From Halocaridina rubra (lineage: Eukaryota > Arthropoda > Malacostraca > Decapoda > Atyidae), in assembly GCA_037179515.1 (NCBI GenBank), contig JAXCGZ010002324.1:1-64000 (forward strand): a DNA stretch of 64,000 nucleotides, read 5' to 3'. The notes beneath the pieces were generated by a model, which saw only the letters and a program-made list of their open reading frames with translations, made no database searches and was not told where the DNA came from. Below, in pieces: positions 1 through 26,074 of this stretch (positions are counted from its first letter, which is position 1; each line of letters begins with the position of its first letter). Made by a program: the position numbers and the translations under genes.

Positions 1-53
<53 letters not shown>
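1..53. repeat. (ATAG)n microsatellite
   Basis: Thirteen tetranucleotide units running off the left edge. Confidence 0.95.
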
Positions 54-55
<2 letters not shown>

Positions 56-164
56 TTTATAATTTCACCCTTAAAGGAAAGGAAAATTCATGAACAAAAA
101 GTTCTCAAACAATAACGTAAAAATGCTTTGTATATTTCGCTCTTATCAGTCATTTCTTAATAAC

Positions 165-1370
165 ATAAGAACATAAGAACATAAGAATAGAGGACACTGC
201 AACATGCCTACTGGCACACACGAGGCAGCTCCATTTTTGAATGGTATTTTCAGCATGTCTAACCTATTCTATTCTACTCTACTTATTTATTCTATTTTTC
301 TGTTTATGATTTTTCTAATAAGCACTAACCTATTCATACCCACCCTACCTCTGTCATATGTCTATCTAATCTACATTTGAAGGTGTCTAAGGTATTGGCA
401 TTTACTATCCTACTAGGAAGCCTGTTCCATGCATCAGCTACTCTATTACCAAACCAATTTTTACCAATTTCCCTTCTGAACCTAAATTTATCAAGCTTAA
501 ATCCATTATTACGAGTTCTGGTTTGGTCATGAATATTTAAAACTTTATTAATATCCCCCTTGTTAATCCCTTTAAACCATTTATACACTTCAATCATATC
601 CCCCCTAACTCTTCGCCTCTCTAGAGAATGTAGATTAAGTTTTTTTAATCTGTCCTCATATGGTAGATTTTTGATATTGTGTATCATTTTGGTCATTCTT
701 CGCTGCACTCTCTCCAAGGATTCAATTTCCATCCTATAATAGGGTGACCAGAATTGCACAGCATAATCTAAATGGGACCTAACTAATGCAAGATAGAGCT
801 GCAAAATAACTTTTTTCGTCCTATTGCTAACACTTCTTGAGATAAATCCTAAAATTCTGTTTGCTTTACTTCTGACTGCTGTGCATTGCTCTCTTGGCTT
901 AAGTTTACTACTCACAAGAACTCCCAAATCCCTTTCACACTGAGCACTCATGATTTCATGGTTATTTAGCTTATAACTAGTATTGTCTTTTATAGTACCC
1001 ATTTTAACTACTTTACATTTTTCAACATTAAATTCCATTTGCCATTTGTCCGACCATTCAGATAATGTATTTAGATCTTCCTGTAAAGCATGAATGTCTT
1101 CTTTTCCATTTATAATTCTACCTATTTTAGTGTCGTCTGCGAGTTTACTTACGTTACTACTGATATCCGAATCCAGATCATTTAGATATACGATGAATAA
1201 TAGGGGACCAAGTACCGAGCCTTGTGGTACCCCGCTAGTAACCGAGCCCCACTCCGATTTCTCTCCATTTATGCAAACCCTTTTCCATTTATGCAAACCC
1301 TTAACGCGTAAATTAAATGTTGTAATACTTTTTTTTAATTGTTTTATTTTGTTACTGTATATACGCATCG
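165..1370 (-). mobile_element. 5'-truncated CR1-like LINE
   Basis: An uninterrupted frame (1368 to 334) gives the second half of a reverse transcriptase: VTSGVPQGSVLGPLLFIVYL, LADDTKIGR (catalytic Asp pair), ERDLGVLVSS, YAVQFWSPYY, and the tail FGNRVADAWNRLPS. The 3' end carries three copies of an octamer (AACATAAG on plus at 165-188), as is typical of CR1-group LINEs. The 5' half including the endonuclease is absent. A 20-bp direct repeat sits near the truncated end (about 1265-1304). Confidence 0.85.
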
Positions 1371-2494
1371 AGGCCCATGGCGTAAATTACACCTTTATTT
1401 TGCGTAGTATTAGGAGTGCTCAGGGTTGTCCTTTTACAAATAGTCTGTCCTTTTACAGCCTCGTTTGTCCTTTTTACTATTTACTTTGTCCTTTTTTATG
1501 CCCAAACGTCTGGCACCCCTGGTGGCAACTGCAAGCGCCTCCGCTCGGAAATGACTTACGTATGGCTTCATTGCATCATAAGTGAACGCAAATTATGGCG
1601 AGTTAATATTGCAGAATTTATCATAATCCGTCTATTCATCTCTATTTTAACATGTTAATGATCAATTTTAGGCTTTTTATTTCTATTTTAACACGATTTT
1701 TATTCGAAATATTGACGGATGTTGTGGTAAATAAGCGATTAAATTATATAAACTTTTTAAGGTTATGTTTCGCAACATGCCGTTGAGATTGTTTACTGAA
1801 AAATAATTTTGCCTTGAAATGATTATATTAATAATTTTTGTTAAATTATCATAGATATAAGATCATCCTTTTATGATTATTGTAATTTAACCATTATTTT
1901 CCTTATGGGATGTTAATGGTCAAAATAACGGATTTAATCTCCCATTATTTTGGCCTTATTCGCCTCCATTGCCTAATGTCGGTACGAGTTTTTATTTATA
2001 TTAAATGAGTTAATGAAGAATTTGGACCTGAAATATTTATAGGTCATAATTCTTCAGTTGAGTAAAGTTGAGGTCCGCAATCATCAGTTGATCGAGGTTG
2101 ATAAAATCAGGTCCCAATTCTTCAGGAGTTCCAAAATATAACACCTTGCTACTTTTAAGACAACTAATTTGTTATTTTTTTTTTATATATACATTCTCAC
2201 CCTCATTTAGAATATAAATTTTGCGATAATTTAAGTTGGGTTATATTTGGTTAGGTCAAGTCAGTTCAACCCAAGTTAAATTAGATATTTATTGCTGTAT
2301 TTTTGTAAAAAAATATTTCACTCGTTCAATTATCTATTTCTATCGTGATTTTAATCGAAATATTAATTTATTTTTAAATTAATTATTAAAATCTTTGATT
2401 ATTTCTCTCATAATATTGGCTTCGTGTCTTAAACGAAAGTTTATTTCTAGTAGTAACAACAATTTTGCTGAAATGCATATGCATAAGTGCCAAA
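1371..2494. other. AT-rich region, nothing recognised
   Basis: No coding resemblance on either strand; short frames only. Isolated GGTTAGGT-type motifs near 2250. Confidence 0.5.
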
Positions 2495-2660
2495 TCTAAT
2501 GACATCCTCCTCCTGGGGGAGGAGGGGCAAGGATACATCCTCCGTGTTCCCCAGCGTGTCGTAAAAGTACTCAGTGGGGTGGAGTGAAGGGACTGGGAAT
2601 CCCCTCCTCCGCATTGTCATCCTGCAAGGAGTCTAAACTCTCTCTCTCTCTCTCTCTCTC
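2495..2660 (+). repeat. Dispersed repeat R4 (decapod 'GTGTCGTAAAAG' type)
   Basis: TCCCCAGCGTGTCGTAAAAG, GGGACTGGGAATCCCC, then (CT)n. Recurs at 17690-17950, 21088-21260, 22635-22800, 22890-22960, 37285-37430, 59843-60015 and 63205-63480. Recognised as typical of decapod genomes; the mechanism of spread is unclear. Confidence 0.65.
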
Positions 2661-2739
2661 AGTAAGCTAAAGTATGAAGCCCTGTAACAATTTTTTTTTC
2701 ACATTATTTTAACATTTAACTATCTGCTTTGGTAGGTTA

Positions 2740-2935
2740 TTGTGGCCACCGCGGCCGGCTGGTAATCCACGCAACTTTGATATGTTGGGTTGCCGGTGCG
2801 AGACCTGCAACTATGTGAGGTTAGAAAGGGCATTCACTTGGGGGTAATGGTCATATTCATACATAAGCAATGTCCTTTGAAAAAGAGGCACCATCCTAGC
2901 CCTTATTGAAATAGTGAATCTGTGACGTAAAACCA
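2740..2935 (+). mobile_element. SINE-1, tRNA-derived (type copy)
   Basis: Head GTGGCCACCGCGGCCGGCTG and a B-box-like GGTGCGAGACC, then a body with GGTTAGAAAGGGCATTCACT, CACCATCCTAGCCC and the end GTGACGTAAAACC. tRNA origin is inferred from the A/B-box spacing. Confidence 0.7.
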
Positions 2936-3561
2936 TATCATCATCTGTTTTTGTAGGTAAATATTGCATTTTACCGGTTTTGATATTCTTCAGTATACAG
3001 GTATATTTATTCTAATACAGATAATAACTTACCTACAGAAATGTATTTTTCAAATTACAGCATATAAATATGTAATTATGATAATGGTGATATTTTACCT
3101 TCACCCCCCCCCCCTCGTTAGGTTAAAAGAATAGCATATGTCATATGTGGTTGGGTTAGGTTAGTTCAACCCAATCAACAAGCAACTTGATAATTCTACT
3201 TCTTGTTTTTGTTTGTAAATTTTGTAGAATTTGTTTTCCTTTGCTTTTTCACGGATGACTTTTTTATTTGTTGCATATCAATTGTAGACATTCATTTCTG
3301 GTTTTAACATGATTTTTATTCAAATATCTACTGATGTTTAATTTCAGTTGTTGGGATGTGAGAGTAAACATTTATCATAGTTACTGAAAAATGTGAATAA
3401 TTATCATCATATACAGTATAGTAATAATTCATGCATATTATAAAGATTACAAATACTGGTATAATGAAAATAATATTGCTAAAATTTATTCTTCTACAGA
3501 AGGTGTAACTCCCCTTCTGACATTGGACTAAAGATTAGGCTCCAAAAACCCTACTAAGTGA

Positions 3562-3775
3562 AGAGATGCAGTGTAGCGTCTTTGCCCACTGCGGCTGAGC
3601 GATAACGTTCGCGATTTTGATTCGTCAGGTTGTGGGTTTGAGGCCCTCCACAGTCTGAGGTTAGAAAGGGAATTCACGCTGGGTAACAAGCGCATTTGCC
3701 AAAAGCAAGATCCTTTGCAAGAAGACATCATCCTAGTCCTTTATATGACAGAGAATCTGTGAAGTAAAACCAATG
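3562..3775 (+). mobile_element. SINE-1 copy
   Basis: Carries GTCAGGTTGTGGGTTTGAGG and GAGGTTAGAAAGGGAATTCA, ending GTGAAGTAAAACC. Confidence 0.7.
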
Positions 3776-3809
3776 TATAATTCCTTTAAGGCTCTTAACC
3801 TTGTGTAAT

Positions 3810-4035
3810 TTCCTTCCTCTAGTTACAGTTCTTTTCCTATGCCTATATCAACACCGAATATTCTTGGATACTCGTTACACGTCTCTTATTATCTCTTCAC
3901 ATCTGACATATCACAACACTCCCCATCTCTGTTTCTCTTAACATTTTCTTTTCTTCGTTCCCAGGCCCGATGAAGGAAGAGTTTTTTATTTATTTTTTTC
4001 CCATCCTGGTGTCACAGTCATAAAGAAAGTACTGT
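3810..4035 (+). repeat. Dispersed repeat R5 (type copy)
   Basis: TATCAACACCGAATATTCTT, CATCTGACATATCACAACAC, CCCAGGCCCGATGAAGG, TCCTGGTGTCACAGTCATAA. About ten copies here; a few fuller ones open with a 'GGACTGTCC...GGCTCGATGTTA' segment. No coding capacity or clear terminal repeats. Confidence 0.6.
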
Positions 4036-4289
4036 ATACCATACAAGATAACATTAGGCTCTCTTGATCGAGTGTTTTCTTGAATATAGGCTTAATTATG
4101 GGCCATCAAATTTTACTGCTTCACCCCCAATGAGCAAAATGAGATTACTAATATTTAAAAATATCTAAAAACTGGAAAGATATAGTTTCACTTTTCAACT
4201 TTTGTTGAGTGGGGTATGAACTAACCCAGCTAACCTACCCAAGTAATACATTTTGGGGGAATTTCGTCTTAGAATTATGAAATATTATG

Positions 4290-4487
4290 TGGCACCGTGA
4301 CTGGGTGACAGTTTGACATGAGACAGTGATTTGTCAGGTTGTCTGTTGAAGACCTGCTACTGTCTGAGATGAAAGAAGGCATTCACTGAGGGTAATGGTC
4401 AGACTTGCCAAAACCAAAGTCCTTTAAAAAGGCATCATCCTATCCCTTAATTGAAAGGAGAGTCCATGATGTATGACCAGATCAGCT
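4290..4487 (+). mobile_element. SINE-1 copy, diverged
   Basis: GGCACCGTGACTGGGTGACA head; AAAGAAGGCATTCACTGAGG body. Confidence 0.6.
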
Positions 4488-4831
4488 ATGACACAGTGTA
4501 TGTTGTTTTTTTCCTATATAGGACTTATTATGTCTATGTAAAAGGTTAACTCGCCAAGAATATTATGAGCAGTACTGGCAAAGTAGTGAATGGTTGACAA
4601 AAACCATGCAGATCAACTGGCAGTAGAAATGGGATTTAGAGTAGGGAGGTTGAGTTGTGGATAAGTCAACAAAATGTGTCAAGCATTTTTATTAGCATAG
4701 TCTCAACATTTTCAACCTAACCTTACCTATGTAGAGTACTTTGTGTCTAATGTGAATGTTTTATAGTTTAGGTATGGTGGGTTTGCAAAATTTTTGACTA
4801 TACACATTGTTGTGTATTTTGGAATCTTGTT

Positions 4832-5825
4832 CATACTCTGACCTAAATATTAATTATTATCCATCCTTTTCTGATTGGTGTTCTATTTTTTTCCAGAGAA
4901 CAGCATTTAGAAGAATTAGGGTTGTGCGCGATGTTTAAAGTTGTGTGCGATGCTTAAATCTTGAACTTGTTTCTCTAGCCACAGTTGTTACCACACTGAT
5001 AGCTGCGAGTGTGATGGGGTGTGCTTTTATTGGGTAAAAATTATAAAAGCACATCTTACATATAAAATTTGAGTGCCGTGCAAGGGGTCCTTGACTTATG
5101 TCAGAGTTCTGTACTTGAAATGTGATGTAATCCAAATTTCAATGTAAGCCGGAACACACTTAAATAAGCACCTATGCTAATATAGGAGTAATGTTTTTCT
5201 CTTTTCAATGCATTTCACTATCTGTAGTATCAACTTCCTTGGTGATGGCTTTCCTTTTCTTTGAAACATTACCATCTGGAGAATCTTCTTTATGCTTGGG
5301 AGACATAGTACAGTCAAAAAATTATCAACATACTCTGACCTAAATATTAATTATTATCCATCCTTTTCTGATTGGTGTTCTATTTTTTTCCAGAGAACAG
5401 CATTTAGAAGAATTAGGGTTGTGCGCGATGTTTAAAGTTGTGTGCGATGCTTAAATCTTGAACTTGTTTCTCTAGCCACAGTTGTTACCACACTGATAGC
5501 TGCGAGTGTGATGGGGTGTGCTTTTATTGGGTAAAAATTATAAAAGCACATCTTACATATAAAATTTGAGTGCCGTGCAAGGGGTCCTTGACTTATGTCA
5601 GAGTTCTGTACTTGAAATGTGATGTAATCCAAATTTCAATGTAAGCCGGAACACACTTAAATAAGCACCTATGCTAATATAGGAGTAATGTTTTTCTCTT
5701 TTCAATGCATTTCACTATCTGTAGTATCAACTTCCTTGGTGATGGCTTTCCTTTTCTTTGAAACATTACCATCTGGAGAATCTTCTTTATGCTTGGGAGA
5801 CATAGTACAGTCAAAAAATTATCAA
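4832..5825. repeat. Perfect 497-bp direct tandem duplication
   Basis: 4832-5328 and 5329-5825 read the same by eye, including homopolymers. The unit is non-coding; the ~66-codon frames in it show no family resemblance. Recent duplication or assembly artefact. Confidence 0.9.
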
Positions 5826-6109
5826 AAGAGAAAAAATAATTTATGGGTTATGCGTTGTAACCAAGAAACATCATAACTTGAGGACATCGTAAACCAAGGA
5901 CCCCGTATATAATTTTATACCAAGACTAGGAAGTTGCAATTTAGTACCTTGAACAGTAATATTAGTCTACATATTTTGCTGGTAACTGTACCACATTTCT
6001 TATGGGAAATTGTTAGTAATTATTTCTGTGAATATTCTTCCAGCCTGTTTTTGTGTTGTTGCTGTTTATTATTGTCTTCTTTCTGCCATATCCTTCAGCT
6101 GGTACTTTT

Positions 6110-6185
6110 TTTTTAATGTCCTTTTAGTGCCTAGGCCCAAGGAGGGCAGTTTTCTTTGTTCCTGTGTCACAATCATTAAAAAGCT
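6110..6185 (+). repeat. R5 3' fragment
   Basis: GTGCCTAGGCCCAAGGAGGG and CCTGTGTCACAATCATTAAA. Confidence 0.55.
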
Positions 6186-6224
6186 AAAAATGATAGACTC
6201 CCGGTTTGAATCCCTCCTAGGTAA

Positions 6225-6425
6225 CTGAACTGGTTGCTGTGGCATGGCAGTAAAGCACATGACTTTGATTCGTCTTGGTGTTGGTTTGAGGCCTGCCACA
6301 GTCTGAGGTTAGAAAGAGCATTCACTCAGAGTACTGATTGCACTTACCAAAACCAAAGTCCTTCAAAAGAAGGCACAGTCCTAGCCCTTCATAGAAAAGG
6401 GATCTCTGACTTGAAGCCAGTTTAT
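6225..6425 (+). mobile_element. SINE-1 copy
   Basis: GGTTGCTGTGGCATGGCAGT head, GTTTGAGGCCTGCC B-box area, GAGGTTAGAAAGAGCATTCA body. Confidence 0.65.
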
Positions 6426-6892
6426 CATCATACTGTCATAGAACTGCAGTTCTGCACATTGAGTGAAATGTCAATACTGTACCTGGTTAAGATGCATGGT
6501 ATAATTCAGCGTTCATTTTGAGGAACTTGCAAGTTTTGATAGGAGTTAGCAGTAGTTTGGAAAAATTAAAGAAATTTTAGAGGACCAGCAATATCCTAAC
6601 AGGATAGTCAGTTGTTATTAATACAGACCAGAAAATGGTATTTGTAACATTGAAATGAGATCTCAACAATATTATTTATTGGTTCTTTAAAATCGAAAAG
6701 TTCTGCCTATTGGAATTGCCTTTTTTTTTTCTCTTAGATCACATACAGAAAAGAAAATAGCTGTTTATGTAACTATACTGATGTTTAATGAAAACACAAT
6801 ACCTGAAACAACTGAGATTCTTTAATTATAATAGTAACATACTAAGAACTTATATTGTTCTTTACCACTTAGTTTTCCCTTTCACTTGAAGA

Positions 6893-7268
6893 ATGTCGCA
6901 TTACTGAGGGAGTCAGACTTACCATCATTTGAAGCTTGAAGGAAGAGGTGAGGGAGGATATGGCGACGTTTTTTTAAGTAACGCATGGTTTTGACAGAGT
7001 GGATAGAGAGTGATATTTTGATAGGGATGACTCTAAAACTAGAGGCCATTGTTTGAAGCTTCGAAGGAAAACTTCTTTGCAGGATGTGAGGAAGTGCTTT
7101 TTTAGTGCAAGAAAAGTGGAGAATTCGCTAAATGAGGAATCTGTAAATGTTAAATCAATTTACTGTTTTAAAGATCAGATATACTAAGGATTAGTGACTA
7201 AATATGCCACCGACTAGGAGACGGGGACTTACTAGCAGAGGTCGCTTTCCCGTGAACACGATTAAGTA
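6893..7268 (+). mobile_element. Decayed LINE A-family 3' fragment F
   Basis: Diverged and frame-broken match to the same 3' end: a stretch like TTACCATCATTTGAAGCTTG, then 'GGCCATTGTTTGAAGCTTCG', then CCCGTGAACACGATTAAGTA. It sits just past the FTCD stop codon. Confidence 0.75.
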
Positions 7269-7311
7269 AATAAAATGACGTAAATTAAATGAACTCTTCA
7301 AAATATTGGCA

Positions 7312-21869
<14,558 letters not shown>

Positions 21870-22070
21870 TTTTTTTTGCTCTGCTTTAATCGGTGGGTGA
21901 AGAAATAGAGAATTTTTTCTGGATGGGTTGAGAGAAACTTGCTCTGCGGAACTCCTGCTCGCGGTTAGTATAGCGCCTCCCAGCCCAGCCCGGAGACGAG
22001 TAGTTGCTATCCCGTCACCTCAGGATAGCATCGTCATGCATGGCACATGTGTCCATTTTTTACCCTAGTT
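21870..22070 (-). promoter_or_regulatory. Probable FTCD 5' UTR and promoter area
   Basis: Directly upstream of the FTCD ATG, a T-rich stretch gives way to a locally GC-richer block (about 21945-22030) in otherwise AT-rich DNA. No TATA box or clear initiator was identified. Placement is by position only. Confidence 0.25.
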
Positions 22071-22414
22071 CTTGCTTGCTATCCTAATTACATTTATTTT
22101 TGTTACACTTATTAACATGTCTTTGGGAGTTTTTACATGACTAATATATTAAATCATAAATAATCTCTTTATTATGGCGATTTTTCGTCTTGTTGAATGA
22201 GTATATGTTTGTTAAATAATGAAAATCGAAGCCACTTTTGATCGTTTTCTTTGATAGTTCAAGGTCGCTCTCTCCTCGTTTGTGGAATAGTTTCTATTCT
22301 CTCGTGATTGGTGGATGGAATAGACACACCCCTGCTTGTTTTGTCATATTTTGGCTATGTCAAAGAGACAAATGCTTTTGCATTCGTGTTGGGTGAAGTT
22401 ATTTTTATATTATT

Positions 22415-22545
22415 TTTAATGATTTTGACAACAGGACGGGCCGAAAAATAATAAATAAATCTCAATTGGTCTGAGAACGAAGAAGTTATAAAGAAAAACA
22501 GCTGAGGAGTGTTGAGACTTGTCAGATGTAATGTTAAAGAAGAAT
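22415..22545 (-). repeat. R5 fragment
   Basis: TTTTGACAACAGGACGGGCC, GCTGAGGAGTGTTGAGACTT. Confidence 0.5.
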
Positions 22546-22634
22546 GTTAATGATTTTCTGTGGAATTATTTGGACTTGTTTTTAGATTATTTTTTTGTTT
22601 GTTATTTGTTTCATTATTACATTTTTTCATATGT

Positions 22635-22804
22635 CCGTATGAATACTTCCTCCATGTTCTCCTGCGTGTCGTAAGTCGACCAAGTGGAGCGGAGCGAGAG
22701 GATTGGGTATCCCTCTCTCCTCTGTATTTTTTCTTCCCAAAGAGTCAGACTAGTATGCATTGATTCAGCCACTCTCCTTGTAAGGGGAAAATGGCTCATC
22801 TATA

Positions 22805-22835
<31 letters not shown>

Positions 22836-22960
22836 TTCCATCAGTTTTGCATTCTTTTCCAAAAATTAGTATATCTGTTCACCATTACCCACAGCGTCTG
22901 GTGAATGTTTTCTCTGACTCCGCCACCCCCTTACAATGGGGATTGGACCCATTATATATG
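22635..22960 (+). repeat. R4 copy plus 3' fragment
   Basis: CTCCTGCGTGTCGTAAGTCG to CTCTCCTTGTAAGGGGAAAA; a second 3' end (TGACTCCGCCACCCCCTTAC) lies near 22915. Confidence 0.6.
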
Positions 22961-23221
22961 AATGTGTGTTTGTGTGTATTTATATGACAATCACAGGATT
23001 ATGATAATGTAGCGGTCTTTTGTATATTATCACAATAATAATGATTAGCCTTGTAACCAAGGGCTTCTGTAATACAAACAGGAATAGCCTGATTTTTATC
23101 TAAACAGAGATAACATGTGTTTGCTGGGGTTAAATCTTACACTCGTAGTTCCCCGTCTCCTGATCGTCTATTTACTCAATGATTCACTAATACGTATCAG
23201 TGCTTTTTATTTTTATTTTAT

Positions 23222-23368
23222 AGTTCTGACCAAGTGGTCAGAGTTCTGTACTCGGGAATATACAGATTTGGGATTGAGCCCACGGTGGGGCGCTAAGAAG
23301 GGCATTTACCCGTAATTCCCCAGCCACACACACTGTCCACCCCCATTATGGTGACTGACACAAAACGA
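23222..23368 (+). mobile_element. SINE-2 copy
   Basis: GACCAAGTGGTCAGAGTTCT head, GGGATTGAGCCCACGGTGGG B-box. Confidence 0.65.
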
Positions 23369-23394
23369 AAAATATATTTATTATTTTCCTTGAG

Positions 23395-23590
23395 TTACGT
23401 ATCCATTCCTGTCCCTACATCAGTACAGAATATTCTTGGATATCCTTTATACATCTCTTATTATCCCTCCCCATCTGACAAGTCGCAACACTCCATATCT
23501 CTGTTTCTCTTTGCTTATGTATTCTCCCTGCCCAGGCTCGATGAGGGCAATTTTCTTCGCCCGTCCTGGTGTCACACCCTTATGCTTTCA
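23395..23590 (+). repeat. R5 copy
   Basis: GTACAGAATATTCTTGGATA, CAAGTCGCAACACTCCATAT, GCCCGTCCTGGTGTCACACC. Confidence 0.6.
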
Positions 23591-23964
23591 TACTTATTAG
23601 TACACACACACACACACACACACGTTGATATATGGATATCCTTTTCTCGTACAATACCCTAACCAATTCGAATTATCTTGCTTGTGTTTTCTTAGACAAA
23701 TTTCTTGCTAGTTATCCTATTATATTATGTAGTAAAATTGGATTGATCTGGACAAATGGCTTATTCTCACGCTTTAAGAATTAATCAAATATATTTTCTT
23801 ATTTTATTTACATTACTTTTATGAAGAAAAACTTTTAAATCTTGTTTAAATGAATCTCTCCTAAATGGGAATATTTTGTTTTAAATTTTACTGGCTTAAT
23901 ATGATTTAATTTTGAATGTGTAGCTTATTTTCACCGATATATTTACATAACACACACACACACA

Positions 23965-24477
23965 TGTAACCTATGTGAGGCCAAAACTCAAATATGCAGC
24001 CCCCTTTTGGAATCCGCACTTGAAAAAGCACATAGCTAAGCTTGAAAAAGTTCAAAGACATGCCACGAAACTGGTGCCAGAAATACGCAATCTCAGTTAT
24101 GATGAGAGGCTGAGGGAATTAGACTTACCATCACTCGAAGCTAGAAGAGTGAGGGGGGGATATGGTGACAGTCTTTAAATTCCTTCATGGTTATGATAGA
24201 GTGGATAGGGATCGATATTTTGATATGGCTGGCTCTAGAACTAGAGGTCATAGTTTGAAGCTTGGTAAGAAAACTTGTTTGCAGGATGTAAGGAAATACT
24301 TTTTCAGTGTAAGAGTAGTTGATAATTGGAATTGGCTAAGCGAGGAGGTAGTTAATGCTATCTCAATCCATAGTTTTAAGGACAGGTATGATAAGTATGA
24401 CTAAGTCTAAAATGGAACCGATGAGGAGACGGGAAGATACGAGCTTTGGGCTCTTTCCCGTAAACACAATTAGGTAA

Positions 24478-24480
<3 letters not shown>
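23965..24480 (+). mobile_element. LINE A-family 3' fragment C
   Basis: Begins abruptly after a (CA)n tract at VRPKLKYAAPFWNPHLKK and runs to the 3' end. A seventh G in the ...GTGAGGGGGGG run (copies A and B have six) shifts the frame. Shares the CTTGTTTG variant with copy A. Confidence 0.88.
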
Positions 24481-24526
<46 letters not shown>

Positions 24527-24543
24527 ACACATACACACACACA
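24479..24543. repeat. (CA)n microsatellite between LINE fragment C and copy A
   Basis: About 30 units with two interruptions; fragment C's TTAGGTAATCA end leads straight into it. Confidence 0.95.
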
Positions 24544-24721
24544 GACGATACAGAACACAGGAAGAGATGGGAAAGATCAAAAACTTGTTGCAAGAGGCAA
24601 GAAGGTTAAATTATGAAAGAAATGAAGAAGAGAAGAAAAATTTTCATTACAGAGTTCTTCCAGACAAAGGGGAGATAAAGAAGATAATGACAGAAGATCA
24701 GGGGATTGGGCCTCATTAAGA

Positions 24722-26020
24722 ATGTTATACACAAATGCTGATGGATTAGCTGGTAAGGCAGTAGAATTAAAAGATAGGATTCACAACAGTAAGGCAGATA
24801 TAGTAGCAATTACAGAGACTAAGTTGAGTGAGGACATAAACAGTGTCACAGTTTTTCCTAAGGGCTTCAGAATACTAAGGGTTGAAAGATCTGAGAGGAC
24901 TGGTGGAGGGATAGCACTGCTCATAAGTGAAAGGATTCAAGTCGAAGAAATAAACTTGGCTATAGAAAGTGAGTTCAAGGAATTTCTTGTTGCTCGCATA
25001 AATACTGGGTCAGAGAGCATTATAATAACTGTTGTATACAACCCACCAAGGAACCAAAATAGGCTTGAAGTTTATGAGGAAAGTCACATAGGTACTATTG
25101 AAGTCATAAACTCAGTTGTTAACATGGCACGGGAAAAAAAATGTAGGATTTTGATTATGGGAGACTTTAATCATAAAGAGATAGATTGGATAAATCTTGA
25201 CCCACACAGTGGTGAGGACTCATTCGGGGCAAGATTCAAAGATTGCGTACAAGGGACTCTCCTACACCAACATGTAATGGAACCAACAAGGGCCAGGGGT
25301 GGGGATGAGCCATCACTACTTGATCTAGTGTTCACAGATAATGTGTTGGATATTGAAAAAATTGAGTATGAACCACCAATAGGAAAGAGTGACCACTGTG
25401 TGTTGTTGATGGAGTATATCATTGAAGATATTCTTCCTGCGAGTAGAGGCACTGAGGACATGAGGAGGAACTATCCGAAAGGAGATTACATCAAAATGAA
25501 TGAGCTTTTTGCAGTTATTGACTGGAGAACCTTATTTTACAACAAATCTGTACAAGAAATGTATGACATCTTTTGTGAGAAATATGGGAAGATAGTAGAT
25601 TGCTGCATACCTGTCACCAAAGTAGGTGTAATTCATGCCAGAGAGAAATGGTTCGATAATGGGTGTAAAAGAGCTAAGGAGTGGAGAGACAAATGCTGGA
25701 AAAGGTATAGGAGGAGAAAAAACATAAATGCCTGGCAAACCTACAAAAGAGCAAGAAATGACTACCTAAGTAAAAGGAGAGAGGCAGAGAGAGACTATGA
25801 GAGGGACATCACCAGGAAGGCTAAAGAAAATCCCAAGCTTTTCCACAGCTTTATCAGAGGAAAACTGAAGGTAAAAGAACAGGTTTTAAGGCTAAAGAGA
25901 GCGGATGGAAGCATCACTGAGACGGATGAAGAGATCTGCAAAGAATTGAACAAGGAGATTCAGTCAGTATTTACAGTAGAAAATACCCCACCCCCTCAGA
26001 TTGCAGTGATAGAAGCTTAA
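24722..26020 (+). pseudogene. LINE copy A endonuclease part, ended by a nonsense codon
   Basis: 432 codons. Endonuclease motifs: ITETKL, VVYNPPRNQ, MGDFNHKEIDW, GKSDHCVLL. The frame is stopped by TAA at 26018-26020 where copy B has CAA (Gln), a C to T change that splits the single polyprotein. Confidence 0.9.
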
Positions 26021-26074
26021 GGGCCGGTATTAGAGAACATCAACCTTACAGCCACAGAGGTATGCAAAGCGCTG

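Noticed and set aside
2240..2280. TTAGG-type telomere-like repeats (also near 3140, 20560 and 46870)
   Set aside because: Only scattered GGTTAGGTTAGG-like words in AT-rich DNA, not a tandem telomeric array.
4935..5135. Repeated 66-codon frame in both halves of the 497-bp duplication
   Set aside because: Identity is explained by the DNA duplication; no start context, family match or codon signal.
25171..25461. Antisense frames inside LINE copies (also 26862, 33253, 34845)
   Set aside because: Shadows of the reverse-transcriptase and endonuclease frame on the other strand.
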